DNA from: Solihabitans fulvus
GTDB lineage: Bacteria > Actinomycetota > Actinomycetes > Mycobacteriales > Pseudonocardiaceae
Direction of reading: 5' to 3'
NCBI RefSeq assembly: GCF_008386585.1
Contig: NZ_VUOB01000045.1
Coordinates: forward strand, 1 to 64,000
DNA: 64,000 nucleotides
The position numbers were made by a program, and so were the translations under genes. Positions 16,706-24,960 of the stretch are shown piece after piece (the stretch's first letter is position 1; every line of letters starts with the position of its first letter). The notes below the pieces were generated by a model. It had not been told where the DNA came from and searched no databases. It saw only the letters and a list, made by a program, of their open reading frames with translations.

Positions 16706-17014
16706 GGCAGTGTTCCTCCGTTCGAGCGCTGTCACACAAACAGACACAATGGACACTGGCAATCGCGCACTCCGGGGGCAAGCCGAACCCACGATGCGGT
16801 GCGAAGCCACCTGGGCAAACACGGTGGCGATCCATCCGCGTGGGTTACGTTGCCCCGAACACGACGAGCTCGGAACCGAAGTCCCCACATGGGTGAGACC
16901 TGGGTACCGGTCTGGCGTCGTGACCGCGCCCGTAGCACTCTCGACGATGGCAACCCACGTGTTGGGAGCGCGTGACGACGCCGATCGCGCCCCTACACCC
17001 GGTGGAGTACTGCG

Positions 17015-17977
17015 ATGTCGACCACGGTGAATCCGAATCCGACGAGCCGCACCAGGCGATTTCTGTGCGGGCTGACAGTGGCGGTTGCGGCGACGGGAAC
17101 TGGAGTCCTACCGACCACAGCGGGCGCCGTCACCGGCGGTGGCCCGGTGATTTCCTGGGGCTACGACAACAAGGGCCAGGCCACGGTGCCGACAGACCTC
17201 GGCCCGGTCGTTGCGGTGTCCGGCGGCGAGTCGCACAGCCTGGCGCTGACGAGTGCCGGCAAAGTGATCGCCTGGGGCGGCAACGACCAGGGTCAGGCCA
17301 CGGTGCCCAAGGAAGCCACCAGCGACATCACCGCGATCTCCGCGGGCGGCCGCCACAGCCTCGCCCTCACCAAGAACGGCAAGGTCATCGCCTGGGGCGA
17401 CAACAGCTTCGGCCAGACGAACGTGCCGCCCGAGGCCGCCGCGGACATCACGGCGATCTCCTCGGGCGGATTCCACAGCCTGGCCCTCACCAAACAGGGC
17501 AAGGTCATCGGCTGGGGATACGACACCAGCGGGCAGGCCACGGTGCCCAAGGAAGCCACCAGCGACATCACCGCGATCTCCGCGGGCGGCCGGCACAGCC
17601 TCGCCCTCACCAAGGACGGCAAGGTCATCGCCTGGGGCGACAACAGGTTCGGCCAGACCACGCTGCCCGACCGCCTGCCAGCCGTCGTCGCGGCGATCGC
17701 CGCAGGAGGGTTCCACAGTCTCGCGCTGTCCAAGGACGGCGTCGCCGTCGCATGGGGCAGCGGGAAGAACGAGTGGTCGGTACCGATGTTCGGTTCGCTC
17801 AAGCTGACGGCTGTCGCGGCTGGCTGGCTGCACTCCGCCGCGCTGGGGGCTGATGGCCGGGCATACGTCTGGGATGACAACACGTTCGGCCAGCGGGCGG
17901 TGCCCGACCAGGCGACGTCCGGCGTGACCGCGATCTCTGCGGGGTCCTTCCACACCCTGACGGTGAAGGGCTCGTAG
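17015..17977 (+). CDS. Secreted RCC1-repeat protein
   Basis: 320 residues: signal peptide (1-37) and then about seven RCC1-type blades of about 40 residues with the pattern VIAWGDNSFGQTNVP followed by ITAISAGGRHSLALTKNGK. RCC1 repeats build a seven-bladed propeller used for binding; bacterial secreted versions are common and mostly uncharacterised. ATG 17015 has GGTGGAG upstream. It converges with the MMPL transporter gene with only 18 bases between the stops. Confidence 0.92.
   Translation: MSTTVNPNPTSRTRRFLCGLTVAVAATGTGVLPTTAGAVTGGGPVISWGYDNKGQATVPTDLGPVVAVSGGESHSLALTSAGKVIAWGGNDQGQATVPKEATSDITAISAGGRHSLALTKNGKVIAWGDNSFGQTNVPPEAAADITAISSGGFHSLALTKQGKVIGWGYDTSGQATVPKEATSDITAISAGGRHSLALTKDGKVIAWGDNRFGQTTLPDRLPAVVAAIAAGGFHSLALSKDGVAVAWGSGKNEWSVPMFGSLKLTAVAAGWLHSAALGADGRAYVWDDNTFGQRAVPDQATSGVTAISAGSFHTLTVKGS
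17294..17654 (+). repeat. Recent two-blade duplication inside the RCC1 gene
   Basis: 17294-17414 and 17534-17654 are nearly identical at DNA level (only a few mismatches over 121 bases), exactly 240 bases or two RCC1 units apart. The two-blade unit was duplicated or converted recently. Confidence 0.85.
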
Positions 17978-17995
17978 GCCCTTGGCACGCAATCA

Positions 17996-20377
17996 TCACG
18001 CGTCTTGACCTCGGCTGCCCAGCAGGCGGTCCAACGGACGCGGCAGCCACCAGTTCCGGTCACCGAGCAGCCGCATCAGCGTGGGTACCAACAGCATCCT
18101 GATCACCGTGGCGTCCACCGCGACTGCCACCGCCAGCGCGAAACCGATCTGCCTGGCCTCGGGTATCCGGTTCGCCAGCAGTCCGGAGAAGATCACGATC
18201 ATGATGGCGGCCGCAGTCGTGATCGACCGCGCCGTGCGCTGGAGCCCCAGAGCCACCGCGGACGAGTTGTCGCCGGACAGCTGGTACTCCTCATGAATAC
18301 GGCGGACCAGGAACACCTCGTAGTCCATGGACAGCCCGAACAACATCGTGAACACCACCACCGGCAGGTAGACCTGGACGCTCCCAATGCGGCGCGCTCC
18401 CGCCAGAGACGCGCCGAACCCGTGCTGGAACACCAGTGCCGTCAGGCCGAGCGTCGCGGAGATGGCCAGCAGGTTCATCACGATCGCCTTGACCGGCAAC
18501 ACCAGACTGCGGAACACCACCACCAGGTAGCCCAGCGACAGGAGCAGCACCAGGCCGATCACCCACGGCAGCCACCCGGTCACCATGGCGGTGACGTCGT
18601 CGAGCAACGCGCTGAACCCGCCGACAACGACCTCGTGACGGGCCTGCCGCACCGGGCGGCTCAGGTCCCCGCGGAGTCGGCGGGTCAGGTCCGCGGCCTG
18701 CGCTGAGTCCGGTGCGGCCCTTGGCACCACCGCCAGCATGCTCAGGTCACGCCGGTTGTCGAAGGCGAGGACGGCCGCCACGTCCGGCCGCTGACGCAGG
18801 TCGGCGGCCAGGGTCGCGACCTCGGCGGGCTCTCCGGCGCTGATGCGGGGCACCACCACGCTGATCATCCCCATGACACCGCCGGCACCATCGGCGTCCA
18901 CGATCGCCAGCGCCGCGCCAGAAGGCGTGTCGGCCAGCCCCTGTCTGCCGAGGTCCACTCCCAGACGCAGCCCGGACACGGGCAGAGAAGCCAGCAACAG
19001 CACGGCGATCCCGGCGACCGCGTACGGCCACGGACGCCGCATGAGTCGCCTTGCCCACCGCGCCCACCCGCCGCGTTCGGCGGCGTCCGGGTGGGACGGC
19101 GCGAACCACGGCAGCCGCCCCCACTCCACCCAGCGGGCCCAGCGCACCAGGATGGCGGGCAACAGGGTCAGCGCCGCGAGCAGGACGACGGCCGTCACCA
19201 GGGTCGCGCCCAGCGCAAGTTCCCGACACAGCGGCGAGGGCAACAGCACCATGCTGGCCGCCGCGACGCTGACCACGATGCCCGACAACACCACCGCACG
19301 ACCACTGGTGGCCGTCGCGCGGCCGACCGCGGCCTCCGGTGGTATCCCGGTCGACAACTCCTCGCGGAACCGGTTCACCACGAACAGGGCGTAGTCGATG
19401 CCGATGCCCAGGCCCACCACGGTGACCACGGCGGCGGTGAACGTGTCGAACCGCAGACCGGGCAGGGCCAGCGTCGCAGCGCCAACCAACCCGAAGGTGG
19501 TGACGATGGCGGCGCCTGCGGTGAGCAACGGCAGGACCGCCGCGCCAACCGTACCCAGCCCCACCAACAACACCAGCGCCGCCAGCGGAATCGTGACCAG
19601 CTCGCCAACCCGCAGGTCGTCCAGCTCCGTCCGGCGCATGTCCTCGTTGACCGTGGACAGCCCGATCAGGTGAGCCTGAACCCGGGCGTCGCTGGCCGCG
19701 CGCGCCACGTCCGTCACGGCATCGCGCTGGGCCCGAATGCGGTCCTGACGTTCGGCGCTGTCCCCGTCAAGGGCCACCAGCACGTAGGCGTTGTGCGGAT
19801 CGTGGTACAGCGTGTACAGCGGAGCGAGCACGTCGTTGTCGGACGCTGCTCGGTCGGATCCCGCAGGCGGCAACGTGAACGCCGCCCGCACACCGGGTTG
19901 GCGGCGCAGCGCGGCGGTGGCGTGACCGACGGCGTCCTGGAAGTCCGGGCTCGTCGAGGTGAGAGTGGTCGAGCGGAACGCCACCACGAGCTGTTCGCGG
20001 CCCAGCAACGGAAACCCCTTGGCCACCAGCTCGGCCGCCCGACTCGACTCCGAACCGTCGATCTCGATGGCCGGCGCGGCCAGGGCGTGCGTGAAGTGCG
20101 GGAGCAACCCGAACGAGGCCGCGACCACCAGCAGCCAGACACCGGCGACGAGGTCGCGCCGGCGCGCCGCCCACCAGCCCAGCCGTTCCACCGCGCCACC
20201 GGAGATCGGCCCGCTGGTGGCGGCCGGCCTGACTGGGGTCACGGCGCGGTCGATCACCGGCCGGACGTTCCCAGCAACCACTGCGGCGGGCAAGGCAGAT
20301 CCCCGATCGTGTCGCAAACCGAAGCAGGAATCGCAACATTGCATAAATAGCCTGATTGCCTCAGAAACGGTAACCAT
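17996..20377 (-). CDS. MMPL/RND-family membrane transporter
   Basis: 793 residues with the MMPL layout: a first helix (about residues 73-95), a large extracellular loop (about 96-245), five helices (about 247-415), then the same arrangement again (helix about 450-470, loop, helices about 610-775). Sterol-sensing-like signatures occur in GLGIGIDYALFVVNRFREE and LFGLSMDYEVFLVRRIHEE, the Asp/Tyr pairs implicated in proton relay in this family. Members export lipids or other hydrophobic compounds. The first 58 residues have low similarity to the family, so the true start may lie downstream of ATG 20377. It is divergent from a secreted protein gene. Confidence 0.9.
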   Translation of the reverse strand: MVTVSEAIRLFMQCCDSCFGLRHDRGSALPAAVVAGNVRPVIDRAVTPVRPAATSGPISGGAVERLGWWAARRRDLVAGVWLLVVAASFGLLPHFTHALAAPAIEIDGSESSRAAELVAKGFPLLGREQLVVAFRSTTLTSTSPDFQDAVGHATAALRRQPGVRAAFTLPPAGSDRAASDNDVLAPLYTLYHDPHNAYVLVALDGDSAERQDRIRAQRDAVTDVARAASDARVQAHLIGLSTVNEDMRRTELDDLRVGELVTIPLAALVLLVGLGTVGAAVLPLLTAGAAIVTTFGLVGAATLALPGLRFDTFTAAVVTVVGLGIGIDYALFVVNRFREELSTGIPPEAAVGRATATSGRAVVLSGIVVSVAAASMVLLPSPLCRELALGATLVTAVVLLAALTLLPAILVRWARWVEWGRLPWFAPSHPDAAERGGWARWARRLMRRPWPYAVAGIAVLLLASLPVSGLRLGVDLGRQGLADTPSGAALAIVDADGAGGVMGMISVVVPRISAGEPAEVATLAADLRQRPDVAAVLAFDNRRDLSMLAVVPRAAPDSAQAADLTRRLRGDLSRPVRQARHEVVVGGFSALLDDVTAMVTGWLPWVIGLVLLLSLGYLVVVFRSLVLPVKAIVMNLLAISATLGLTALVFQHGFGASLAGARRIGSVQVYLPVVVFTMLFGLSMDYEVFLVRRIHEEYQLSGDNSSAVALGLQRTARSITTAAAIMIVIFSGLLANRIPEARQIGFALAVAVAVDATVIRMLLVPTLMRLLGDRNWWLPRPLDRLLGSRGQDA

Positions 20378-20524
20378 TTGATGGTCTGAAACGATGAATC
20401 CGTTAGGCCATTCAGCACCGTGTGGACGGTAATGCGGCGGCGAGGATCCGCCGAGTCCCGCGAGTGTCTCCTATCTCTGCCGCCGCGCGGGCGAATGTCC
20501 GTCAGCGCCGAAAGGACCTGGTCG

Positions 20525-21514
20525 ATGCGTCCCAGAACACCTCACCTGCTGGTCGTCGCGACACTCGCGCTCGGCACGATCACCCTCGCCTCCTCCGCAG
20601 GGTCAGGGCACGCGGCGGGCGGCCCCGCCGTGATCGACCTATCGGTCAGCGCGAACGAACCCACCGTCAAACCCGGGCAGGACACCGGAACCCAGACCTT
20701 CACCGTCACCAACCAGTCCTCTTCGGATGGAATTAGCAACGTCGTCTTCCGTTACACCACACCGATCTTCGTCAACATCGCCGCCCCGCTCCCCGGCGGA
20801 CCAGGCATCCTCGGCTGCGCCAAGCGCTACACCAACCCCGACCGCTTCGTGCCCGAAGTCCTCGAATGCACCCTCGCCGCGATCAACGCCGGCGCCTCGA
20901 CCACCATCACCGTCGCGCTCAACGCACCCACTGGCACACCGCCCACGCCGAAGGTCTCCTCCTGGGGCACCGCGTCGGCTCTGCCGGTCCCCGGCGGGGA
21001 CACCGTGACCGACCCCGCCGATGCCATCATCACCCCGGGAGTCAACATCGACGGCGCCCCGCCGAGCCCAGAGCAGCGCACCTCGCCCGACCTGTACCTG
21101 CGCCCGCCCACCGGCGCGGTCTACACGGACGGAACCGACGGGACCCTGACGTTCAGCATCGGCAACGACAAGGCCGCCGGACCCGCCACCCAGCCGCTGC
21201 GCCTGGTGTTCAGCCTGCCCCCGTATGTGAAGTTCCACCACGTGGACCCAGTTCAGGGCCTCTACACCCGCTGCACGGGCCTGTTCGACGACCCCGCCGA
21301 TCCTGCGGTCGCTCAGATCTGGGACTGCGCTGTCGCGCCACCGGTCGGACTCCCGCCGGGCACGGAGGTGTCCACGACGGTCGACATCACCGCACGCCCT
21401 GGCGGCCCGTCGGGCAACGTCTGGAGCAGCGCCGTGGCCACGACGACCGGCTCGGACCACAACCAGAACCTCGCCACCGGGATCTTCGCACCCGGGGTCC
21501 AGATCATCAGGTGA
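20525..21514 (+). CDS. Secreted protein with two repeat domains
   Basis: ATG 20525 (AAAGGACC upstream; in-frame extension to 20420 unsupported) yields 329 residues with a Sec signal peptide (RPRTPHLL then hydrophobic core, ending GHAA). The mature part holds two beta-rich domains with the phrase TFTVTN and TTPIFVN in the first and LTFSIGN and LVFSLPPYV in the second, a style seen in DUF11/CARDB-like adhesion domains. Four cysteines may form one disulfide per domain. Its downstream neighbour at 21557 has the same two-domain logic and is probably a paralogue. Confidence 0.75.
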   Translation: MRPRTPHLLVVATLALGTITLASSAGSGHAAGGPAVIDLSVSANEPTVKPGQDTGTQTFTVTNQSSSDGISNVVFRYTTPIFVNIAAPLPGGPGILGCAKRYTNPDRFVPEVLECTLAAINAGASTTITVALNAPTGTPPTPKVSSWGTASALPVPGGDTVTDPADAIITPGVNIDGAPPSPEQRTSPDLYLRPPTGAVYTDGTDGTLTFSIGNDKAAGPATQPLRLVFSLPPYVKFHHVDPVQGLYTRCTGLFDDPADPAVAQIWDCAVAPPVGLPPGTEVSTTVDITARPGGPSGNVWSSAVATTTGSDHNQNLATGIFAPGVQIIR

Positions 21515-21556
21515 CCGCAATCCCTTCGCACCACAGGAGGAAAGGTAGGGACAACG

Positions 21557-22540
21557 ATGTCCGACACACCAGACCCGCACACCCTGTCACGTCGCACCTT
21601 CGTCAGATCAGCGGGAACCGCCGCAGTCGTGGCCGGGCTCGCCCCGACCCTGGTCGGTCGCGCCGCCGCCGCGCCCGTAGCGCTCAACGCCGTCAACCTG
21701 TTCATGGAGACCACCTCGCCCGAGATCTCCACGGGCGGCACCGCGACGCTGACACTGCACGTCGGCAACGCGCCCGGCGCCAACACCACCCTCAGTCCTG
21801 CCACCGTGTTCATCACGACGCCCTACTTCTACAACCTCGGCAACCTCTCCTCCGTGACCGGGTCTCCCCTGCCGGTCAGCGCGAGCGTGCTCTACAGCAA
21901 CCCGGCGCCCAACGTGCCCGAGGTCGCCCAGATCACCATCCCCGCCGGCCTGGCTCCAGGAACCCTGGAAACCCTCACCATCCCGCTGGTGCAGTTGCCC
22001 AACGCACCCGCCCTGCCAGCCGACGGCCGGGCCACCGTGCACGCAGGCCCGCTGGACACCGACACTGACGTCACCCGCAACTCCCGGGGCTTCCAACCCG
22101 TCCTGGATTCCTCGGCCGTTCCTCCGCCGGGAAACCCCGATCTCTACTTCACCTACACCCCAGCGGTGTTCACCAACGCAGCGAGCCCGGCCTCGCTGCA
22201 CGTCACCGTGTTCAACAACTCCGGACTGCCCCTGGTCGGACTCGGCGCGTTCACCTACGTGACCCCGATCTTCACCAACCTCGGGCCGGTGCAGCCCCTG
22301 GGAACCACCGTGCTCTACAGCAACACCGACCCGTTCGCGCCCTCGATCATCCAGGTGTCCACTATCGACCTGGCGCTGTTGCCCTACAGCTTCGCCATTC
22401 AGCTTCTGCTGACCCACGGCGCGCCGCGGGGAACGTATGGCACCAACGGGATCGTCTACCCGGCCCGTCCCGCTCCGTCCTTCGACGCCTCCCCCGCCAC
22501 CCAGTCCATGAGCATCGTCCAACTCGTCCCGCCGTCCTGA
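21557..22540 (+). CDS. Tat-exported paralogue of the upstream secreted protein
   Basis: 327 residues. The N-terminus SRRTFVRSAG is a twin-arginine motif followed by a hydrophobic core and an AAAAP cleavage region. Two similar domains follow, each with the phrase TTPYFYNLG or VTPIFTNLG and then LYSN, matching TTPIFVNI of the previous gene. No cysteines are present, unlike the Sec-exported neighbour, fitting Tat export of a cytoplasmically folded form. GGTAGGGA lies upstream, with a stronger AGGAGG some 16 bases from the ATG. Likely in one operon with the genes at 20525 and perhaps 22623. Confidence 0.78.
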   Translation: MSDTPDPHTLSRRTFVRSAGTAAVVAGLAPTLVGRAAAAPVALNAVNLFMETTSPEISTGGTATLTLHVGNAPGANTTLSPATVFITTPYFYNLGNLSSVTGSPLPVSASVLYSNPAPNVPEVAQITIPAGLAPGTLETLTIPLVQLPNAPALPADGRATVHAGPLDTDTDVTRNSRGFQPVLDSSAVPPPGNPDLYFTYTPAVFTNAASPASLHVTVFNNSGLPLVGLGAFTYVTPIFTNLGPVQPLGTTVLYSNTDPFAPSIIQVSTIDLALLPYSFAIQLLLTHGAPRGTYGTNGIVYPARPAPSFDASPATQSMSIVQLVPPS

Positions 22541-22622
22541 ACCCAGGCCACCCGAACCGCCGGAGTCCCACCTTCGAGTCAACTGTCGCGCCGAGACCAC
22601 CGCCAGGCCCGACACTGCTTGT

Positions 22623-23297
22623 ATGGCTATCACCCGACGTGTCTTTGTCAGCGGTGCGATGGCGGCGCCTCTGGCCGCACAACTCGGCGGTCCAGCGGCC
22701 ACGGCCGCGGTCCAGCAGCTCGGTGACCAGACGCTCACGGTGCTGGGCGGGCTGGCCGAACTGCGACTGACCGACCTCGCCCTCAAGCAGCTCGCCACGC
22801 AGGGCATCACGGTGCAGGCGGTGGCGCCGGCCACCGCGATCGTGGGCAGCGACGGCAGCACCGTCGAAGGCGTGCAGCTCACTCCGGAGTACGTCACCGG
22901 CACGGTCTCGGCCACCGGCCAGCCGAGCAAGGGCAACGGGCGGGCGCAGGGCGGCGTGGTGCTGTCCAACAGCCGAGCCCGCATGGAGATCACCGAGATC
23001 AGGGGCTCGGTGCCCGACGGCGTGGTCCTCGCGTTCCTGAAGGTGAACGACCAGTGGCTGGGCGAACTGCCGCTGTACGTCACGGATCCGAGCAAGGTTC
23101 AGATCAGCCTCACCACGGGCGCCCCGGGCCAGCCCGTCGCCGTGCGGGGCAGCGGCATCCCGGTCACGCCCACCCAGCAGGGCGTGGACGCCTTCACCAA
23201 GGCGTTCGGCACCGCCCTGTTCACCATGAAGGACACGGTGTTCACCGCGTCCGGCCAGGGCACCGCCTGGCCGCTGCCCGCCCCGCCCACGCACTGA
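22623..23297 (+). CDS. Tat-exported hypothetical protein
   Basis: 224 residues starting ITRRVFVSG, a twin-arginine signal, then a short hydrophobic stretch and ATAA cleavage site. The mature part looks beta-rich with no recognised motif. It stands 82 bases after the previous gene and its stop is one base from the stop of the convergent aldehyde dehydrogenase gene, with no terminator between them. No clear RBS is seen before ATG 22623. Confidence 0.65.
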   Translation: MAITRRVFVSGAMAAPLAAQLGGPAATAAVQQLGDQTLTVLGGLAELRLTDLALKQLATQGITVQAVAPATAIVGSDGSTVEGVQLTPEYVTGTVSATGQPSKGNGRAQGGVVLSNSRARMEITEIRGSVPDGVVLAFLKVNDQWLGELPLYVTDPSKVQISLTTGAPGQPVAVRGSGIPVTPTQQGVDAFTKAFGTALFTMKDTVFTASGQGTAWPLPAPPTH

Positions 23298-23298
23298 C

Positions 23299-24960
23299 CT
23301 ACCGACCTGCCGCGGTCCCGAGCACCGCTTCCCTGGGATGGACCCTGGTGGTCGCGATGGCGACCGCCTGGAGGCGGCTGGCGCGCAGGAACGGATAGGC
23401 GGCCTCACCGTGGGTGCCTCCGCTGTGCCCGGTGCCGCCGAGGCCTGGCAGGTGGGGCGCGTGGCCCATGTGTGTGTCGTTGACCTTCAGCAACCCACCG
23501 TTGGACACGGCGTTGGTGAACCGCTCGATGACCATCGGGTCCTCGGCCCACAGCGAGTTGCGCAGGCCGTAGACGTTGCGGTTGAGGAAGTCGATACCGC
23601 GGTCAAGCAGGTCGGGTCCGTCTTCCGGAACCACCACCGGCAGCAGGGGAAAGAAGGTCTCCGCGCGCACGGCGGCGATGGTGTCGGCCAGTTCGAAACC
23701 ATCGACGCGGATCACGGTCGGTTCGATGAACAGCCCGTGCGGATCGGGTTCGCCGGCGAGGTCCACCTGTCGCCCGCCGCAGATCATCGTGGCCCCGGCG
23801 TCGAGCGCCTCGGTCAGGCAACGGTGGAACGCGGTGGCGCGCAGGACGGGACTGAGCACGGTGTCGGAGAGTTCCGGGTCGCCGGGACGCAGCTCGGATG
23901 CCGCTGCCCTGAGTCGGTCGAGCAGCTCGTCGGCGACAGCGGGGTGCACGATGGCGTACTTGGGGCTGAAGCAGGTCTGTCCAGAGGCATAGAACGCCTC
24001 GATCAGCGCAGCGGCGGCGTAGTCGAGGTCCGCGTCCCGCCACACGAGCACGCCGTCGTTGCCGGACAGCTCCAGGATCGCCTTCTTGCCGCGCTCAACG
24101 CACCTGCGCTCCAACGCGAGCCCGTGCTCGCTGGAGCCGAAGTAGTAGATGGTGTTGACCAGCGGGCTGTCCAGCCACTGCTGCATGGTGACCTCGTAGT
24201 CCGCGCAGAGCACGTTGAACGCCCCGGCCGGGACGTCTCGCGACTCCAGCACCGGAATGATCACGTTGTGCAGGGCGTAGCTCAGCGAGGTGGCGCAGCT
24301 ACGCGGCACGCGTACCACCACGGCGTTGCCCGCCAGCAGCACCAGCGACGCGATCAGCCCGAACAACGGCGCGTTCGCCGGTGGGTCGACGCACACCACG
24401 CCGTCGGGCTGCCGTTGCAGGACGATGGTGTGCCGGGCGGTGGCGATCTCCTGTCGCAGCAGGGATCGCGCCTGATCGAGGCTCTCCGCACGGACGAGAT
24501 CGAGGATCACCTCGAACTGGGCTTCGACCAATCGCCCTGGGCAGCCCTCCATGCGCAGGATCCGGGCCAGCTCCGCCCGATGGGCCCGAAAACCCTCGTA
24601 CAGGTCCTGGATGCAGCTCAGCCGCTCCTCCAGTGGCACCGCGCGCAGCCGCGGCACGGCGCCGGCCGCCGCGCGCAGGGCGGCCTGCCCCAGCTCCGGC
24701 GTGGCCAGCGCGACCGAACACAACACGTGCGGGTGCGCGTGCAGTTCCTCCTCGCTGCCCTCGCGCAGCAGGCGGAACAACGTGGCCGTCTCTGGACCGG
24801 ACGGGTCCAGCACCGCGCGAACACTCATGCCGTAGGCACGTTCCTCGGTGTCGACGCGGTCGCCCCCGATGTAGAGAGGGAAGTGTCGAACGGCGGTCTG
24901 CGGGCGCGTCACGTGGTCCGTCCTGTCGTCGGTGTCTCCGGCTGGCGTGGTCACGCTCAC
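23299..24960 (-). CDS. Aldehyde dehydrogenase family protein coupled to the PKS
   Basis: 553 residues, about 60 longer at the N-terminus than standard ALDHs. NAD-binding and catalytic elements are visible: FGSSEHG (about 274-280), the general base Glu297 in AILELSGND, and the nucleophile Cys330 in SGQTCFS. It should oxidise an aldehyde, or work on an acyl thioester, with NAD(P). The GTG start overlaps the PKS stop by four bases (GTGA), so it is translated together with the PKS. Because that PKS has no thioesterase or reductase domain, this enzyme is a candidate for product release or tailoring (inference). Confidence 0.88.
   Translation of the reverse strand: MSVTTPAGDTDDRTDHVTRPQTAVRHFPLYIGGDRVDTEERAYGMSVRAVLDPSGPETATLFRLLREGSEEELHAHPHVLCSVALATPELGQAALRAAAGAVPRLRAVPLEERLSCIQDLYEGFRAHRAELARILRMEGCPGRLVEAQFEVILDLVRAESLDQARSLLRQEIATARHTIVLQRQPDGVVCVDPPANAPLFGLIASLVLLAGNAVVVRVPRSCATSLSYALHNVIIPVLESRDVPAGAFNVLCADYEVTMQQWLDSPLVNTIYYFGSSEHGLALERRCVERGKKAILELSGNDGVLVWRDADLDYAAAALIEAFYASGQTCFSPKYAIVHPAVADELLDRLRAAASELRPGDPELSDTVLSPVLRATAFHRCLTEALDAGATMICGGRQVDLAGEPDPHGLFIEPTVIRVDGFELADTIAAVRAETFFPLLPVVVPEDGPDLLDRGIDFLNRNVYGLRNSLWAEDPMVIERFTNAVSNGGLLKVNDTHMGHAPHLPGLGGTGHSGGTHGEAAYPFLRASRLQAVAIATTRVHPREAVLGTAAGR

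Noticed and set aside
20373..20385. ACCAT-TTG-ATGGT palindrome at the MMPL gene start as an operator
   Set aside because: Short, overlaps an uncertain start codon and could arise by chance in this AT-richer stretch.
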